NCBI RefSeq assembly: GCF_900109755.1
Contig: NZ_FOAR01000005.1
Span: 62,001 to 126,000, forward strand
Reading direction: 5' to 3'
DNA length: 64,000 bases
DNA from: Pseudomonas agarici
GTDB taxonomy: Bacteria > Pseudomonadota > Gammaproteobacteria > Pseudomonadales > Pseudomonadaceae
Under the pieces are notes generated by a model. It was not told the DNA's origin and did no database searches. It saw only the letters and a program-made list of their open reading frames with translations. Shown here in pieces: positions 54,273 to 63,105 of this stretch (positions within the stretch are counted from its first letter, which is position 1; every line of letters begins with the position of its first letter). Both the position numbers and the translations under genes were made by a program.

Positions 54273-57125
54273 TTACCGGACACGAGTGACGCGCAACGTG
54301 GGCACGATTGACCCTGTCGCTTCAGTCATTGGCCGGCGCCGACGCAGCTCCTCAAGCCGCGCCAGGTCGTTGTTGATTCGTCCGATCCAGAACCTCGCGC
54401 CTTGGTAGGTCGCTTCGGCTCGTGCCTGGTACAGCAGCGAATGAGCCAGCTCGCTGGCGGTGGCGGCGCCTTGTGCCAAGTGCAGCCGGGCCTTGAGCCG
54501 CAGCAGTTCCGGCAGGTACCAACGCTCGTGGCGGCTCAGGGTCAATTGCAAGGTGTGCTCCAGCACTTCGAGCCCGACATCGCCCAGACCGATGGCCGAT
54601 AGGCCGAGGGCGTATTCACCCTGGAAAAAACTGAACAACGGGCCGTCCGCTTGCAGGCGCAGCAGCCGAAGTGCTTCACCGAGCTGGCGTACACCGCGTT
54701 CTTGCTGATTCTGGCGGATCAACAGAATACTTTCGAAACAGTCGCCGAACAGTCGCCAGATATGCAGGTCGTGCTGGGTCGTGCTGTCCTGTAGCAGGCT
54801 CAGGTAGCAGGCGGCGCTTGGCAGGTTGTCGGTCAGTAGCGCGATCGGTAAGGTGCTCATGCAGAGGGTGTACCAGAGCGTTGCCGGATGATTGAGCTTC
54901 AGAGCCTTTTCCACATTGCTGTCGAAGGTGAACATCGTTTCATCGACCCGACCTTCGAGCAGCGAGATGTTGGCCTTCAGGCAGTAAGCAGCGATGCGTT
55001 GGTCGAAATGCGCCTCGATGACGTCCGAGTGCGAGACACAGGGCGTATTGATCGCCTCGTCGATATTCTGCCGTGCGCCGGCCAGGTCGGCCATGTAGAA
55101 CAGCGTCGTGGCGAGCATGCGCTTACCCAGCAAGGGGGAGTCGTCGATCCGTTCCTGTTCGGCCAGCAGGATGTAACGCTCCGCCAGCTCCAGTGCTTCG
55201 CGATACTGATTGGCGGCGCAGCGATCGGACCACAGTCCCCATAGCGCCTTGAGTTTGTGTTCGGTATCCCCAAGGATCTGAGCATCCTCGCGCACTTGCC
55301 GCCAGGCCCCGCGCACCGGCTCGCCGGCACCGTAGGTGAGCATCAGCACAGTGGCCAGCGCGGTCATCAGTTGCATGCGCCGACGAGTCGCCGGATGATC
55401 GAGATCGCGGTTTTCCTCCAGACCGCGCTCGACCTGGCTCCGGCATTCGTTGAGCAGGCCCAGGCGCAGCCACAAGGGCACCGCCACCAGGGTGATTTCC
55501 ACCGCCAACAGATGCTCCGCGGCGCCGTAGGTCCAGTCGAGGGCACTGCGCACCGCGTTGATTTCCGGGCCGTAAAGGGCAATCCAGGCTGCGGGTGAAA
55601 GGCTGTTGAGTTTCTGTCCGGCTTCCGCGAGTAATTGCCGGGTAAAGAGTGCATGGCGCTCATGCGCCAGCCCCGCCTCGTCGTGCTCGGCCAGTTTCTC
55701 CAGTGCATAGACCCGGGTGGTTTCCAGCAAGCGGTAACGTTTGACGGCTTCGTCTTCGCGGGCGCTGAGTAGGGATTTTTCCATCAAGCTTTCCAGCAAC
55801 GACAGGGCATTGTGATCCTGCGGCTCCTGGTGGTGGATCACCGCACGGACCGCGGCGAGGGTGAAGGGACCGGTAAACACCGCCAGTTGCCGCAACATGC
55901 CTTGTTCGGCTGGGCTGAGAATCGAATAGGTCCAGTCCAGCGCGGCCGCGAGGCTGCGGTGGCGGGGCATGGCAGTGCGGCGACCGGTCATCAGCAAGCG
56001 GAAACTGCCGTCAAGCAGATTCACCAGGTTGGGAATGCCGAAGGTTCGCACCCGTGCGGCGGCGATTTCAATCGCCAGCGGGCTGCTGTCCAGTTTGCGG
56101 CAGATGGCGCACACCGCCGCGACATCGGCCTCGCCGAGGGTGAAGCTGGGATCATGGGCCTGGACTCGCTCGACAAACAATTGAATTGCCGGATAAGCCA
56201 GGGCCTGCGCGGCGTTCAAGTCGCTGTCCGCCATCGGCGTGGGCAGGGAATCGAGAACTTGCACCGATTCTCCGGCAGCCCGCAAAGGCTCGCGACTCGA
56301 GGTCAACACGCAGCATTGAGGTGCTTGGCGCAACAGTTGTTCGATCAGCCCGGCAACGCTCTCCAGCACCGGCTCACAGTTATCGAAGACCAGCAGCAGA
56401 CGGCTGCTGCTCAGCGCACTGATCACGCCGCGCAATGGGTCGTCGACCATGGCGTTGAGGCGCAGGGCCGAGGCCAGCATGCCGGGAATCAGATGCGGCG
56501 CGGTGACAGGCGCCAGATCGATAAAGCAACTGCCCTGAGGAAATTCATCGGCCAGGGCATTAGCCACCGCCAGAGCCACGGTGGTTTTGCCGATGCCACC
56601 AGGGCCGGTCAAAGTCACGAAACGGCGGCTGATCACCTGTTCGCAGAGCTCGCGAATCACCTCTTCACGGCCGATAATCGGCGTCATCAGTGCGGGTAGT
56701 TCGGATTTCACCGGCGATTTCACCTCCACAACCGCTGTATTGTCGCCTACGCTGTCGTACTGGGTGACAGGTGCGATAAACCGGTAGCCACGACCCGGCA
56801 CAGTGGCGATGTAAGCGAAATGGCCGTCATCACTGAGCGCCCGCCGCAGGGCGACGATCTGGGCCCGCAGGTTGCATTCCTCGACCACCATCTTTGGCCA
56901 GGCAAAGGCAATCAGTTCGGTTTTCTCCAGCAACTCTCCAGCCCGTTCGACCATGGCAATCAGCAAAGCCAAGGCCCGGCTGCCTAGAGTGACCGGCTCG
57001 CCGTCTTTCAACAGCAGATGCTGTCGTGCCAGCAAGATGAAGGGACCGAAACAGATCGCTCCTTGCTGCTGCATGTGGCTGAGGAGGGGGACGTCCATAT
57101 TGATAGGGCTGTTGCTCAACTTCAT
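54273..57125 (-). CDS. Winged-helix / NB-ARC ATPase / TPR transcriptional regulator
   Basis: A 950-residue regulator. An OmpR-type winged helix lies at about residues 20-120 (LGSRALALLIAMVERAGELL; IVALRRALSDDGHFAYIATV; PGRGYRFIAPV). A STAND ATPase follows with Walker A TLTGPGGIGKTTVAL, Walker B SRLLLVFDNCE and the sensor CCVLTSSREPL. The last 350 residues are TPR-like helices. Such proteins act as signal-gated activators. It lies tail-to-tail with sctU and is the only regulator beside the T3SS genes, so it may control them. ATG 57125 is used; upstream start codons are non-ATG. Confidence 0.82.
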   Translation of the reverse strand: MKLSNSPINMDVPLLSHMQQQGAICFGPFILLARQHLLLKDGEPVTLGSRALALLIAMVERAGELLEKTELIAFAWPKMVVEECNLRAQIVALRRALSDDGHFAYIATVPGRGYRFIAPVTQYDSVGDNTAVVEVKSPVKSELPALMTPIIGREEVIRELCEQVISRRFVTLTGPGGIGKTTVALAVANALADEFPQGSCFIDLAPVTAPHLIPGMLASALRLNAMVDDPLRGVISALSSSRLLLVFDNCEPVLESVAGLIEQLLRQAPQCCVLTSSREPLRAAGESVQVLDSLPTPMADSDLNAAQALAYPAIQLFVERVQAHDPSFTLGEADVAAVCAICRKLDSSPLAIEIAAARVRTFGIPNLVNLLDGSFRLLMTGRRTAMPRHRSLAAALDWTYSILSPAEQGMLRQLAVFTGPFTLAAVRAVIHHQEPQDHNALSLLESLMEKSLLSAREDEAVKRYRLLETTRVYALEKLAEHDEAGLAHERHALFTRQLLAEAGQKLNSLSPAAWIALYGPEINAVRSALDWTYGAAEHLLAVEITLVAVPLWLRLGLLNECRSQVERGLEENRDLDHPATRRRMQLMTALATVLMLTYGAGEPVRGAWRQVREDAQILGDTEHKLKALWGLWSDRCAANQYREALELAERYILLAEQERIDDSPLLGKRMLATTLFYMADLAGARQNIDEAINTPCVSHSDVIEAHFDQRIAAYCLKANISLLEGRVDETMFTFDSNVEKALKLNHPATLWYTLCMSTLPIALLTDNLPSAACYLSLLQDSTTQHDLHIWRLFGDCFESILLIRQNQQERGVRQLGEALRLLRLQADGPLFSFFQGEYALGLSAIGLGDVGLEVLEHTLQLTLSRHERWYLPELLRLKARLHLAQGAATASELAHSLLYQARAEATYQGARFWIGRINNDLARLEELRRRRPMTEATGSIVPTLRVTRVR

Positions 57126-57988
57126 GTGGGCACCGTTTATTGAGTTTTTCGGCAATCAGGCGCTTGCTTTTTTATGGGTACGTTGCATGGTGTACAGGGC
57201 GCAGGGCACGGCCCAGAGCCAGCGCAGCAGGCTTTATTTAGATGAATGTATTCATGCTACGCGAGCGTATGGGCAGTTGAGGTGGATCGGTCAGCTCGAC
57301 GGGGGACGGCCCGACGACGGCGAGGCGTTGCTGCGGGCAGCGCGCGGTAGGTTGGCTGGCGAAACCTGAAGCCTGCAGGAGGCAGGAGGCTGCAACAAGA
57401 AAACGGAAAAGTGGCGTGTTACCGGAATCAGCGTGCTCATCGTCTTACCCTCCATGGGCGGATCCAGTTCGTCGAGGCCAGTTTTCGAACGTTGCTCGCG
57501 CAATGCCAAGGCAGAGACAACAGGATCGCCGTGAGATGTTGGACCATCAAAAACCATGATCAACATCTTCGTACCTCACAATCAATCGGCTTTTCCGGTT
57601 CCACTGAAGCCGTCGGCCAAGGGCTTGCAAAGGCGTTTTTTGTTTGGGGTGGAAGCAAGCAGGTTGTGTGCCATTGCGTGAAAAGTTGTATCTGAAAAGT
57701 AACAATATGAAATTTAAAGTAATAATTACACGGCAATGAATTGTTGAATTTTTTTTTGTTCGGGAGTCCGAATCAAATAAATGCGGGGTGTTCGGAAAGC
57801 CGACTACTCACTGTACCTCGACAGCCGAAAAGTGTGGTCAAGCCGCCTGAAGCCGTGAGAAACAATATCTCCGGTTTGTGAGCCAGGTCTCATTCAAACC
57901 TGTGAGCGCAACCCGTTAACGACACGTGATCGAGCGGCTCAACCACTAAGAGGGCCACGAGATGAGCCCGGTGCCCGCTAACATCGAT
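57126..57988. other. Intergenic region, AT-rich in part
   Basis: An 860-bp space upstream of the STAND regulator gene. A minus-strand frame at 57291-57566 is listed separately with low confidence. The part 57690-57790 is very AT-rich, including a run of nine T, and likely marks acquired or regulatory DNA. The segment 57800-57960 holds no recognised gene. Confidence 0.4.
57291..57566 (-). CDS. Possible small hypothetical protein
   Basis: A 91-residue frame starting at ATG 57566 has GAGG 7 bp upstream, and an internal ATG at 57440 also has a strong GGAGG. The sequence (MLIMVFDGPTSHGDPVVSAL..., later HFSVFLLQPPASCRLQ) has no known domain, and its second half includes a CAGGAGGCAGGAGG repeat. 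Two ribosome-binding signals are the only support. It may be spurious. Confidence 0.3.
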   Translation of the reverse strand: MLIMVFDGPTSHGDPVVSALALREQRSKTGLDELDPPMEGKTMSTLIPVTRHFSVFLLQPPASCRLQVSPANLPRAARSNASPSSGRPPSS

Positions 57989-58291
57989 TCAAGGTTGCAG
58001 CAGAATCGCTTCGGCCAAATCCTGATCACTGGCGACCAGTCCCGGATGTTCCTGGCGGATCTGCTTTAGAGCCGCTTCCAGGTAGGCACCACGAATCGCG
58101 CCACCGCTGGCGATAAAGCTGGAGGCATCATCGTGGGAAGGCGCCACCAGCTTCTTGTCCTTCTTGAAGGTGGAATACAGCGAGGCGGAAACCCCGGCTG
58201 AGGTCGCCACATCGCCTGCATCGACGTCGGCCTGGGCATAGCTGACGGGGAGCAAGAGAGCAACGCAAAGAACCAGCACCGCATTACGCAT
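57989..58291 (-). CDS. DUF2388 (TIGR02448) exported protein
   Basis: A 100-residue protein: signal peptide (residues 1-22, LVLCVALLLPVSYAQA) then GVSASLYSTFKKDKKLVAPS, HDDASSFIASGGAIRGAYLE and SDQDLAEAILLQP, the conserved pattern of a Pseudomonas periplasmic family with unknown function. CAGGAG precedes ATG 58291. Several paralogues per genome are usual. Confidence 0.82.
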   Translation of the reverse strand: MRNAVLVLCVALLLPVSYAQADVDAGDVATSAGVSASLYSTFKKDKKLVAPSHDDASSFIASGGAIRGAYLEAALKQIRQEHPGLVASDQDLAEAILLQP

Positions 58292-58501
58292 GATTCTAGA
58301 CTCCTGAAAAGAGGGAGGTGTTCCGTAGTAGAGCGTAGTTGCTGATTGCCGCTGGCGTTGCCCGCTTATCGGGCGCCGACCGCCATGAGCATCACCTGGG
58401 CCTGTCAGCGTGTTAGGGCGGACACGGTCGCTACTCGCTTTGCTGTGCCATTTTGTCGCACCAACCGACGCAAACAGGGCGACAGTGGTAAATTGCCTGC
58501 C

Positions 58502-58918
58502 ATGATTTCCTTTCTTTCCCTTCGAACCTTCAGGCGCCACTCGGCAGCCTGTCTGAGCCTGTTCGCCATGCTGCTGGTGTTCGCCGGGCCGTTGATCGGA
58601 CAGGCGAGCGGCGAGGTCCATGGCACGCCGGTGGATCCGGACGATATCTGCGGCGCTGTACCAGGCGGCTATATTGCCGGCGCCGACCTGACATCCGAAC
58701 ACGGTACCGATCCGGATTCCCAGCGCATCCGGCACTGGGAAAAGTGCGGCTACTGCTCGCTGCTATTCCAGCATCCGGCGCTGGCCGACTCTAATGCCGC
58801 CCTGGGTTACTTGGGCATCTGGCCGATTAGCCGGCCAACCTCGACCTCCGGCCCACAACGGATTGCCGCGCCCATCTTTCCCGGCTCCCGGTCACGGGCA
58901 CCGCCGTCGCGCGCCTGA
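58502..58918 (+). CDS. DUF2946 family protein
   Basis: A 138-residue protein with an N-terminal membrane or signal segment (about residues 14-35, LSLFAMLLVFAGPLIG) and the family motif KCGYCSLLFQHPAL. DUF2946 genes in Pseudomonas often stand next to copper-uptake genes; here SCO1 and PCuAC follow. A role in copper handling is inferred. It starts at ATG 58502 (MISFLSLRTFRRHS). Confidence 0.75.
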   Translation: MISFLSLRTFRRHSAACLSLFAMLLVFAGPLIGQASGEVHGTPVDPDDICGAVPGGYIAGADLTSEHGTDPDSQRIRHWEKCGYCSLLFQHPALADSNAALGYLGIWPISRPTSTSGPQRIAAPIFPGSRSRAPPSRA

Positions 58919-59022
58919 TCATCGTTGCCAATCGTTGTCGGCTCCGACCTCGAAGGCTCCTTGTTGGAGCCATGGGGCACGACAGCCTGCGTTGCACAAA
59001 GGCTACCTAGAGGACCCTCTAC

Positions 59023-59628
59023 ATGAATGAATTACTGACTCGCCGCCAGGTCGTTGCCGGCCTCGGGCTCCTGAGTCTTGGATTGCTGGCCGGTTGCGAC
59101 AGCTCTTCCAAACTGTCGTACAAGTACGGCAAGGACCTGAGCAACGAGATCCTTGGGCGCAAGTTCAAACTCAAAGACACCCAGGGTAATGTCACTCTGC
59201 TCGGCAGCTTCGGCGGAATGATGCCGATGATCTTCTTCGGCTTCACCCAATGTCCGGCCGTGTGCCCGACAACGCTGGCCCGAGCCGCTCGCGCCAAGAA
59301 GCTGATGGGTCCCGATGGCGACCGTTTGCAGGTGGTCTTTATCACTCTCGACCCGGAGCGCGACACGCCGCAGGTGCTCGACGCCTACGTCAAGGCTTTC
59401 GACCCAAGCTTCGTCGCCCTGTATGGCACCCTGGAGGAAACCGCACAAACGGCCAAGGAGTTCAAGGTGTTCTATGAAAAGATCCCCGCTGGCTCCACCT
59501 ACACGCTGTCCCATACCGGCACCAGCTTTGTCTACGACTCCCGTGGCCAGCTGCGCCTGGGGCTGTCACCGTCGCTGTCGGCCCAGCAATGCGCAGAGGA
59601 TTTGCTCACCGTCATGTCAGTCTGCTGA
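59023..59628 (+). CDS. SCO1/SenC copper chaperone lipoprotein
   Basis: A 201-residue lipoprotein (LLAGC, Cys 25) with a thioredoxin-like fold. The copper-binding CPAVC (Cys 77 and 81) and distal His 164 (TLSHTGTSF) are present. The segment ITLDPERDTPQVL is typical. SCO proteins deliver copper to cytochrome c oxidase CuA or act in thiol redox. The next gene, a PCuAC protein, is the usual partner. Confidence 0.9.
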   Translation: MNELLTRRQVVAGLGLLSLGLLAGCDSSSKLSYKYGKDLSNEILGRKFKLKDTQGNVTLLGSFGGMMPMIFFGFTQCPAVCPTTLARAARAKKLMGPDGDRLQVVFITLDPERDTPQVLDAYVKAFDPSFVALYGTLEETAQTAKEFKVFYEKIPAGSTYTLSHTGTSFVYDSRGQLRLGLSPSLSAQQCAEDLLTVMSVC

Positions 59629-59657
59629 TCTGCTCTAAAATTACTCGAGATATTTAA

Positions 59658-60122
59658 ATGAACTCTTTGAAATATATTGCTTTTCCATTTTTTTTCATGC
59701 TGAGCCTGCAAGTTTCGGCCGAGACATTAGTGGAGGATGCGTGGGTCCGCGCCACGGTGCCGGGCCAGCCGTCTACCGGTGCGTTCATGCGTATTACCTC
59801 GACTGAGGGCGGCAAGCTGCTTGAGGCCAGTTCACCGGTGGCCAAGACTGTGCAGATCCATGAATCGAAGATGGAAAACGACATCATGAGCATGCAGCCT
59901 GTGCCGTTTGTCGTCCTGCCGGCCGGCAACGTCGTCAGCATCGCCCCCGAGAGTTATCACGTGATGCTGATTGACCTGATCGGACAGGTGAAGGAAGGCG
60001 ATAGCGTGCCACTGACCCTGGTGGTGGAAAATGCCAAGGGTGTGAAGGAGTCGGTCGAGGTCAAGGCCACGGCACGGGCACTCAACGAAATGCCCATGCA
60101 CGATCATGGTGATATGCAGTAG
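59658..60122 (+). CDS. PCuAC periplasmic copper chaperone
   Basis: A 154-residue protein with signal peptide (to Ala 21) and the exact copper(I) site H-X10-M-X21-H-X-M: His 68, Met 79, His 101, Met 103. It passes copper to SCO1 or directly to CuA of cytochrome oxidase. It starts 29 bp after the SCO gene, so they form a pair. A hairpin follows 18 bp after its stop. Confidence 0.93.
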   Translation: MNSLKYIAFPFFFMLSLQVSAETLVEDAWVRATVPGQPSTGAFMRITSTEGGKLLEASSPVAKTVQIHESKMENDIMSMQPVPFVVLPAGNVVSIAPESYHVMLIDLIGQVKEGDSVPLTLVVENAKGVKESVEVKATARALNEMPMHDHGDMQ

Positions 60123-60140
60123 GCCATCTACTGTCCGACT

Positions 60141-60163
60141 GTTCCGCGTCTGTGACGCGGAAC
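60141..60163 (+). terminator. Hairpin after the copper-chaperone pair
   Basis: GTTCCGCGT and ACGCGGAAC form a perfect 9-bp stem around a 5-base loop, starting 18 bp after the PCuAC stop. The T run is weak (TTGGTGTTT some 10 bases later), so efficiency is uncertain. Confidence 0.5.
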
Positions 60164-60214
60164 GTCACGATTGGTGTTTAACTTCCAGAGCGAAGTCGGC
60201 AAAAAACACCAAGG

Positions 60215-60226
60215 TGAAACGTTTCA
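60215..60226. promoter_or_regulatory. LacI/Cra-type operator-like palindrome
   Basis: TGAAACGTTTCA is a perfect 12-bp palindrome with the central CG typical of LacI/GalR-family operators and closely like the FruR/Cra consensus. It lies 217 bp before the transporter start. Confidence 0.5.
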
Positions 60227-60244
60227 TCGGCGATGAAAACCTTC

Positions 60245-60260
60245 GCGCAAACGCTTGCGT
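60245..60260. promoter_or_regulatory. RbsR/PurR-type operator-like palindrome
   Basis: GCGCAAACGCTTGCGT differs at two positions from the full PurR/RbsR-type palindrome ACGCAAACGTTTGCGT. It lies 18 bp after the first palindrome, so a LacI-family repressor may bind one or both. Confidence 0.5.
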
Positions 60261-60442
60261 AAACAATTTTATCTGATTACATTTTACTTCAATCAAGTCG
60301 GCCCAGGCATTTTCCCGGCATGGCTCAGGGATAAAAATAAAAAACCGGGTGTAAACATGGATTTCTTACTGGGTCAGGTCCTCCGCCTTTTTTGCTGTCC
60401 CGCTCGGCCGATGGCGCTGGCCGCAGTCGCGAGAGCCTGTTC

Positions 60443-61987
60443 ATGACTCCCGCATCAGCCTCTGCTCCTCTTCTCGAAATGCACGGTATCTCCAAGACCT
60501 TCAATGGCCTGCGCGTATTGAAAAGCGTCGACCTCAAGGTCTATGCCGGGGAAGTCCATGCGCTGATGGGGGAGAACGGTGCCGGCAAATCGACGCTGAT
60601 GAAGATCCTCTCCGGTGCTTATCAGGCCGATGCCGGCGGTGAAATCCGCGTGGGTGGCCAAACCATTGCCAGCTTCGATCCGCGTACAGCCAAGGCCCAT
60701 GGCATCGCCGTGATCTACCAGGAATTGAGCCTGTGCCCGAACCTGAGCGTGGCCGAGAATATCTATCTCGGACGCGAGCTGCGTCGTGGTTGGACCGCCG
60801 ATCGCAAGTCGATGCAAGCCGGTTGCCACCCGGTGCTGGCGCGCCTGGGCGCCGAGTTCAAGGCCGCTACCCTGGTCAGCACCTTGTCCATCGCCGAACG
60901 CCAGTTGGTGGAAATCGCCCGGGCGCTGCATGCCGACGCCAGGATTCTGGTGATGGATGAGCCGACCACGCCGTTGTCGTCCCGCGAGACCGACCGCCTG
61001 TTCGCGCTGATCAAGCAACTACGCGAACAGGGTCTGGCGATCATCTATATCAGCCATCGCATGGCCGAAATCTACGAACTGTCTGACCGGGTCTCGGTGC
61101 TCCGTGACGGCGAGTACGTGGGTATGCTGGAACGCGACGGACTGTCGGCGCAAAGCCTGTTGAAGATGATGGTCGGCCGTGATCTGTCCGGTTTCTACAA
61201 AAAGGAGCAGGCGGCTTACTCCCCTGGAGAGGTGGTCATGCGGGTGCGCGACATGGCGGACGGCAAGCGCGTGCAGCCGTGCAGCTTTGACCTGCATGCC
61301 GGCGAAGTGCTGGGTATTGCCGGACTGGTCGGCGCCGGTCGCACTGAGCTGGCCCGGCTGATTTTTGCTGCCGATCCGCGCCTTTGCGGCAGCCTGGAAG
61401 TCGCCGGGCGGGCGGTCGTGCCGTTGCGTCACCCGACGGATGCGATCCGTGCGGGGCTGATTTACCTCACCGAGGACCGCAAGGCCCAAGGCCTGTTCCT
61501 CGATATGAGTGTGAGCGACAACATCAATGTCTGCGCCTGTGTCGGCGATGCCCATGTCGGTGGCGTGCTCGACCGTCCCCGTGCGGCACGGCGCGCGCTT
61601 GCCGCGATCAAATCGCTGTCGATCCGGGTCGCCTCGGGCAAGGTCAGTGTCGGTGCCTTGTCCGGCGGCAACCAACAGAAGGTGCTGCTGGCGCGTCTGC
61701 TTGAGGTCAAGCCCCATGTGCTGATCCTCGACGAGCCCACCCGTGGCGTGGATATCGGGGCAAAATCGGAGATCTACCGGATCATTAACCAATTGGCCAA
61801 GTCCGGCGTGGGCATTGTGTTGATCTCCAGCGAACTACCGGAAATTATCGGCACCTGCGACCGCGTGATGATCATGCGTGAAGGCCGACTGGTAGCTGAA
61901 CTGGGCGGCATGTCCGGACGGGAAATATCCCAGGAGGTCATTATCGAACTCGCCACCGGTGGCGAGCAGGTGACTGCCCATGGCTGA
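60443..61987 (+). CDS. CUT2 sugar ABC transporter ATP-binding protein (RbsA-like)
   Basis: A 514-residue protein with two ABC cassettes in tandem: first Walker [10 protein letters not shown], signature LSIAERQ and Walker [12 protein letters not shown]; second cassette with [12 protein letters not shown] in place of a full Walker A, LSGGNQQK and [14 protein letters not shown]. This is the RbsA/XylG/MglA form. ATG 60443 with GAGAG upstream is chosen. It supplies energy for ribose-, inositol- or polyol-type uptake. Confidence 0.92.
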   Translation: MTPASASAPLLEMHGISKTFNGLRVLKSVDLKVYAGEVHALMGENGAGKSTLMKILSGAYQADAGGEIRVGGQTIASFDPRTAKAHGIAVIYQELSLCPNLSVAENIYLGRELRRGWTADRKSMQAGCHPVLARLGAEFKAATLVSTLSIAERQLVEIARALHADARILVMDEPTTPLSSRETDRLFALIKQLREQGLAIIYISHRMAEIYELSDRVSVLRDGEYVGMLERDGLSAQSLLKMMVGRDLSGFYKKEQAAYSPGEVVMRVRDMADGKRVQPCSFDLHAGEVLGIAGLVGAGRTELARLIFAADPRLCGSLEVAGRAVVPLRHPTDAIRAGLIYLTEDRKAQGLFLDMSVSDNINVCACVGDAHVGGVLDRPRAARRALAAIKSLSIRVASGKVSVGALSGGNQQKVLLARLLEVKPHVLILDEPTRGVDIGAKSEIYRIINQLAKSGVGIVLISSELPEIIGTCDRVMIMREGRLVAELGGMSGREISQEVIIELATGGEQVTAHG

Positions 61988-63029
61988 CGCCAAGCGTCCA
62001 CAACGGCCAACCCTTCAACCGCAACCCATGGAGACGAACACTATGGCGCTGACCCTAGGCAATCCGGCGTCGGCGATCGGCAAACGCCAACGCCTGCGTG
62101 AGCTGATGCGCACGGTGGGCATGTTACCGATACTGATCCTGCTGTTGGTGGGCTTCGCTTCGGTCAGCGAAAACTTCATGACGGTGCAGAACCTGTCGAT
62201 CATCACCCAACAGGCCTCGGTCAATGTGGTACTGGCTGCTGGCATGACCTTCGTCATCCTTACCGCCGGCATCGATCTGTCGGTGGGTTCGATTCTCGCC
62301 GCTTCGGCAGTGGTGGCGTTGCTGACCTCGTTGTTGCCGCAGTTTGGCATGTTCGGCATCCTGGCCGGGGTCGGCTGCGGCCTGTTGCTGGGCCTGGTCA
62401 ACGGCGGGTTGATCGCCTTCATGCGCATGCCGCCGTTTATTGTCACCCTCGGTGCCTTGACCGCCATCCGTGGCTTGGCCCGGTTGTTGGCCGACGACAA
62501 AACCGTGTTCAACCCCGACTTACCGTTTGCCTTTATCGGCAACGATGCAATCCTCGGCGTACCCTGGCTGGTGGTGATTGCGGTGTGTGTGGTTGGGTTG
62601 TCCTGGTTCATCCTGCGCCGGACCGTGATCGGCGTGCAGATCTATGCCGTGGGCGGTAACCCTGAAGCGGCGCGGCTGTCCGGGATCAAGGTGTGGAAGG
62701 TGCTGCTGTTCGTCTATGCGCTCTCCGGCGCCCTGGCGGGACTGGGCGCGGTGATGAGCGCCTCGCGGCTGTTCGCTGCCAACGGCCTGCAACTCGGGCA
62801 GTCCTACGAACTCGATGCGATTGCCGCGGTGATCCTCGGCGGCACCAGCTTTACCGGTGGCGTTGGCAGCATCGGCGGCACGCTGATCGGCGCGCTGATC
62901 ATCGCAGTACTGACCAACGGCCTGGTGCTGCTGGGGGTGTCCGATATCTGGCAATACATCATCAAGGGCATCGTCATCATCGGCGCGGTAGCGCTGGACC
63001 GTTACCGCCAGTCCGGAGCCCGTACCTGA
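61980..63029 (+). CDS. CUT2 sugar ABC transporter permease (RbsC-like)
   Basis: A permease with about eight to ten helices. It has the RbsC motifs [57 protein letters not shown] and [20 protein letters not shown]. The frame opens at ATG 61980, overlapping the stop of the ATPase gene (ATGGCTGA), giving 349 residues. ATG 62043, with GGAGA 9 bp upstream, gives 328 residues and is an equally good or better start. Confidence 0.9.
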   Translation: MADAKRPQRPTLQPQPMETNTMALTLGNPASAIGKRQRLRELMRTVGMLPILILLLVGFASVSENFMTVQNLSIITQQASVNVVLAAGMTFVILTAGIDLSVGSILAASAVVALLTSLLPQFGMFGILAGVGCGLLLGLVNGGLIAFMRMPPFIVTLGALTAIRGLARLLADDKTVFNPDLPFAFIGNDAILGVPWLVVIAVCVVGLSWFILRRTVIGVQIYAVGGNPEAARLSGIKVWKVLLFVYALSGALAGLGAVMSASRLFAANGLQLGQSYELDAIAAVILGGTSFTGGVGSIGGTLIGALIIAVLTNGLVLLGVSDIWQYIIKGIVIIGAVALDRYRQSGART

Positions 63030-63105
63030 TCGCCGCGCCGCGACCCACGACAACAGCCGAATGCCGATGTACAGACGCTTCAACAATAATCACAAGAGCG
63101 CAATC

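Larger units (their letters stand above)
60164..60442. other. Promoter region of the sugar ABC operon
   Basis: A 280-bp gene-free region with two operator-like palindromes (60215-60226 and 60245-60260) and an AT-rich part (60260-60300), where the promoter probably lies. GAGAG stands before the transporter start. Confidence 0.5.

Noticed and set aside
55812..56699. 295-residue plus-strand frame opposite the STAND regulator
   Set aside because: Shadow of the regulator; composition typical of antisense frames and no start signal.
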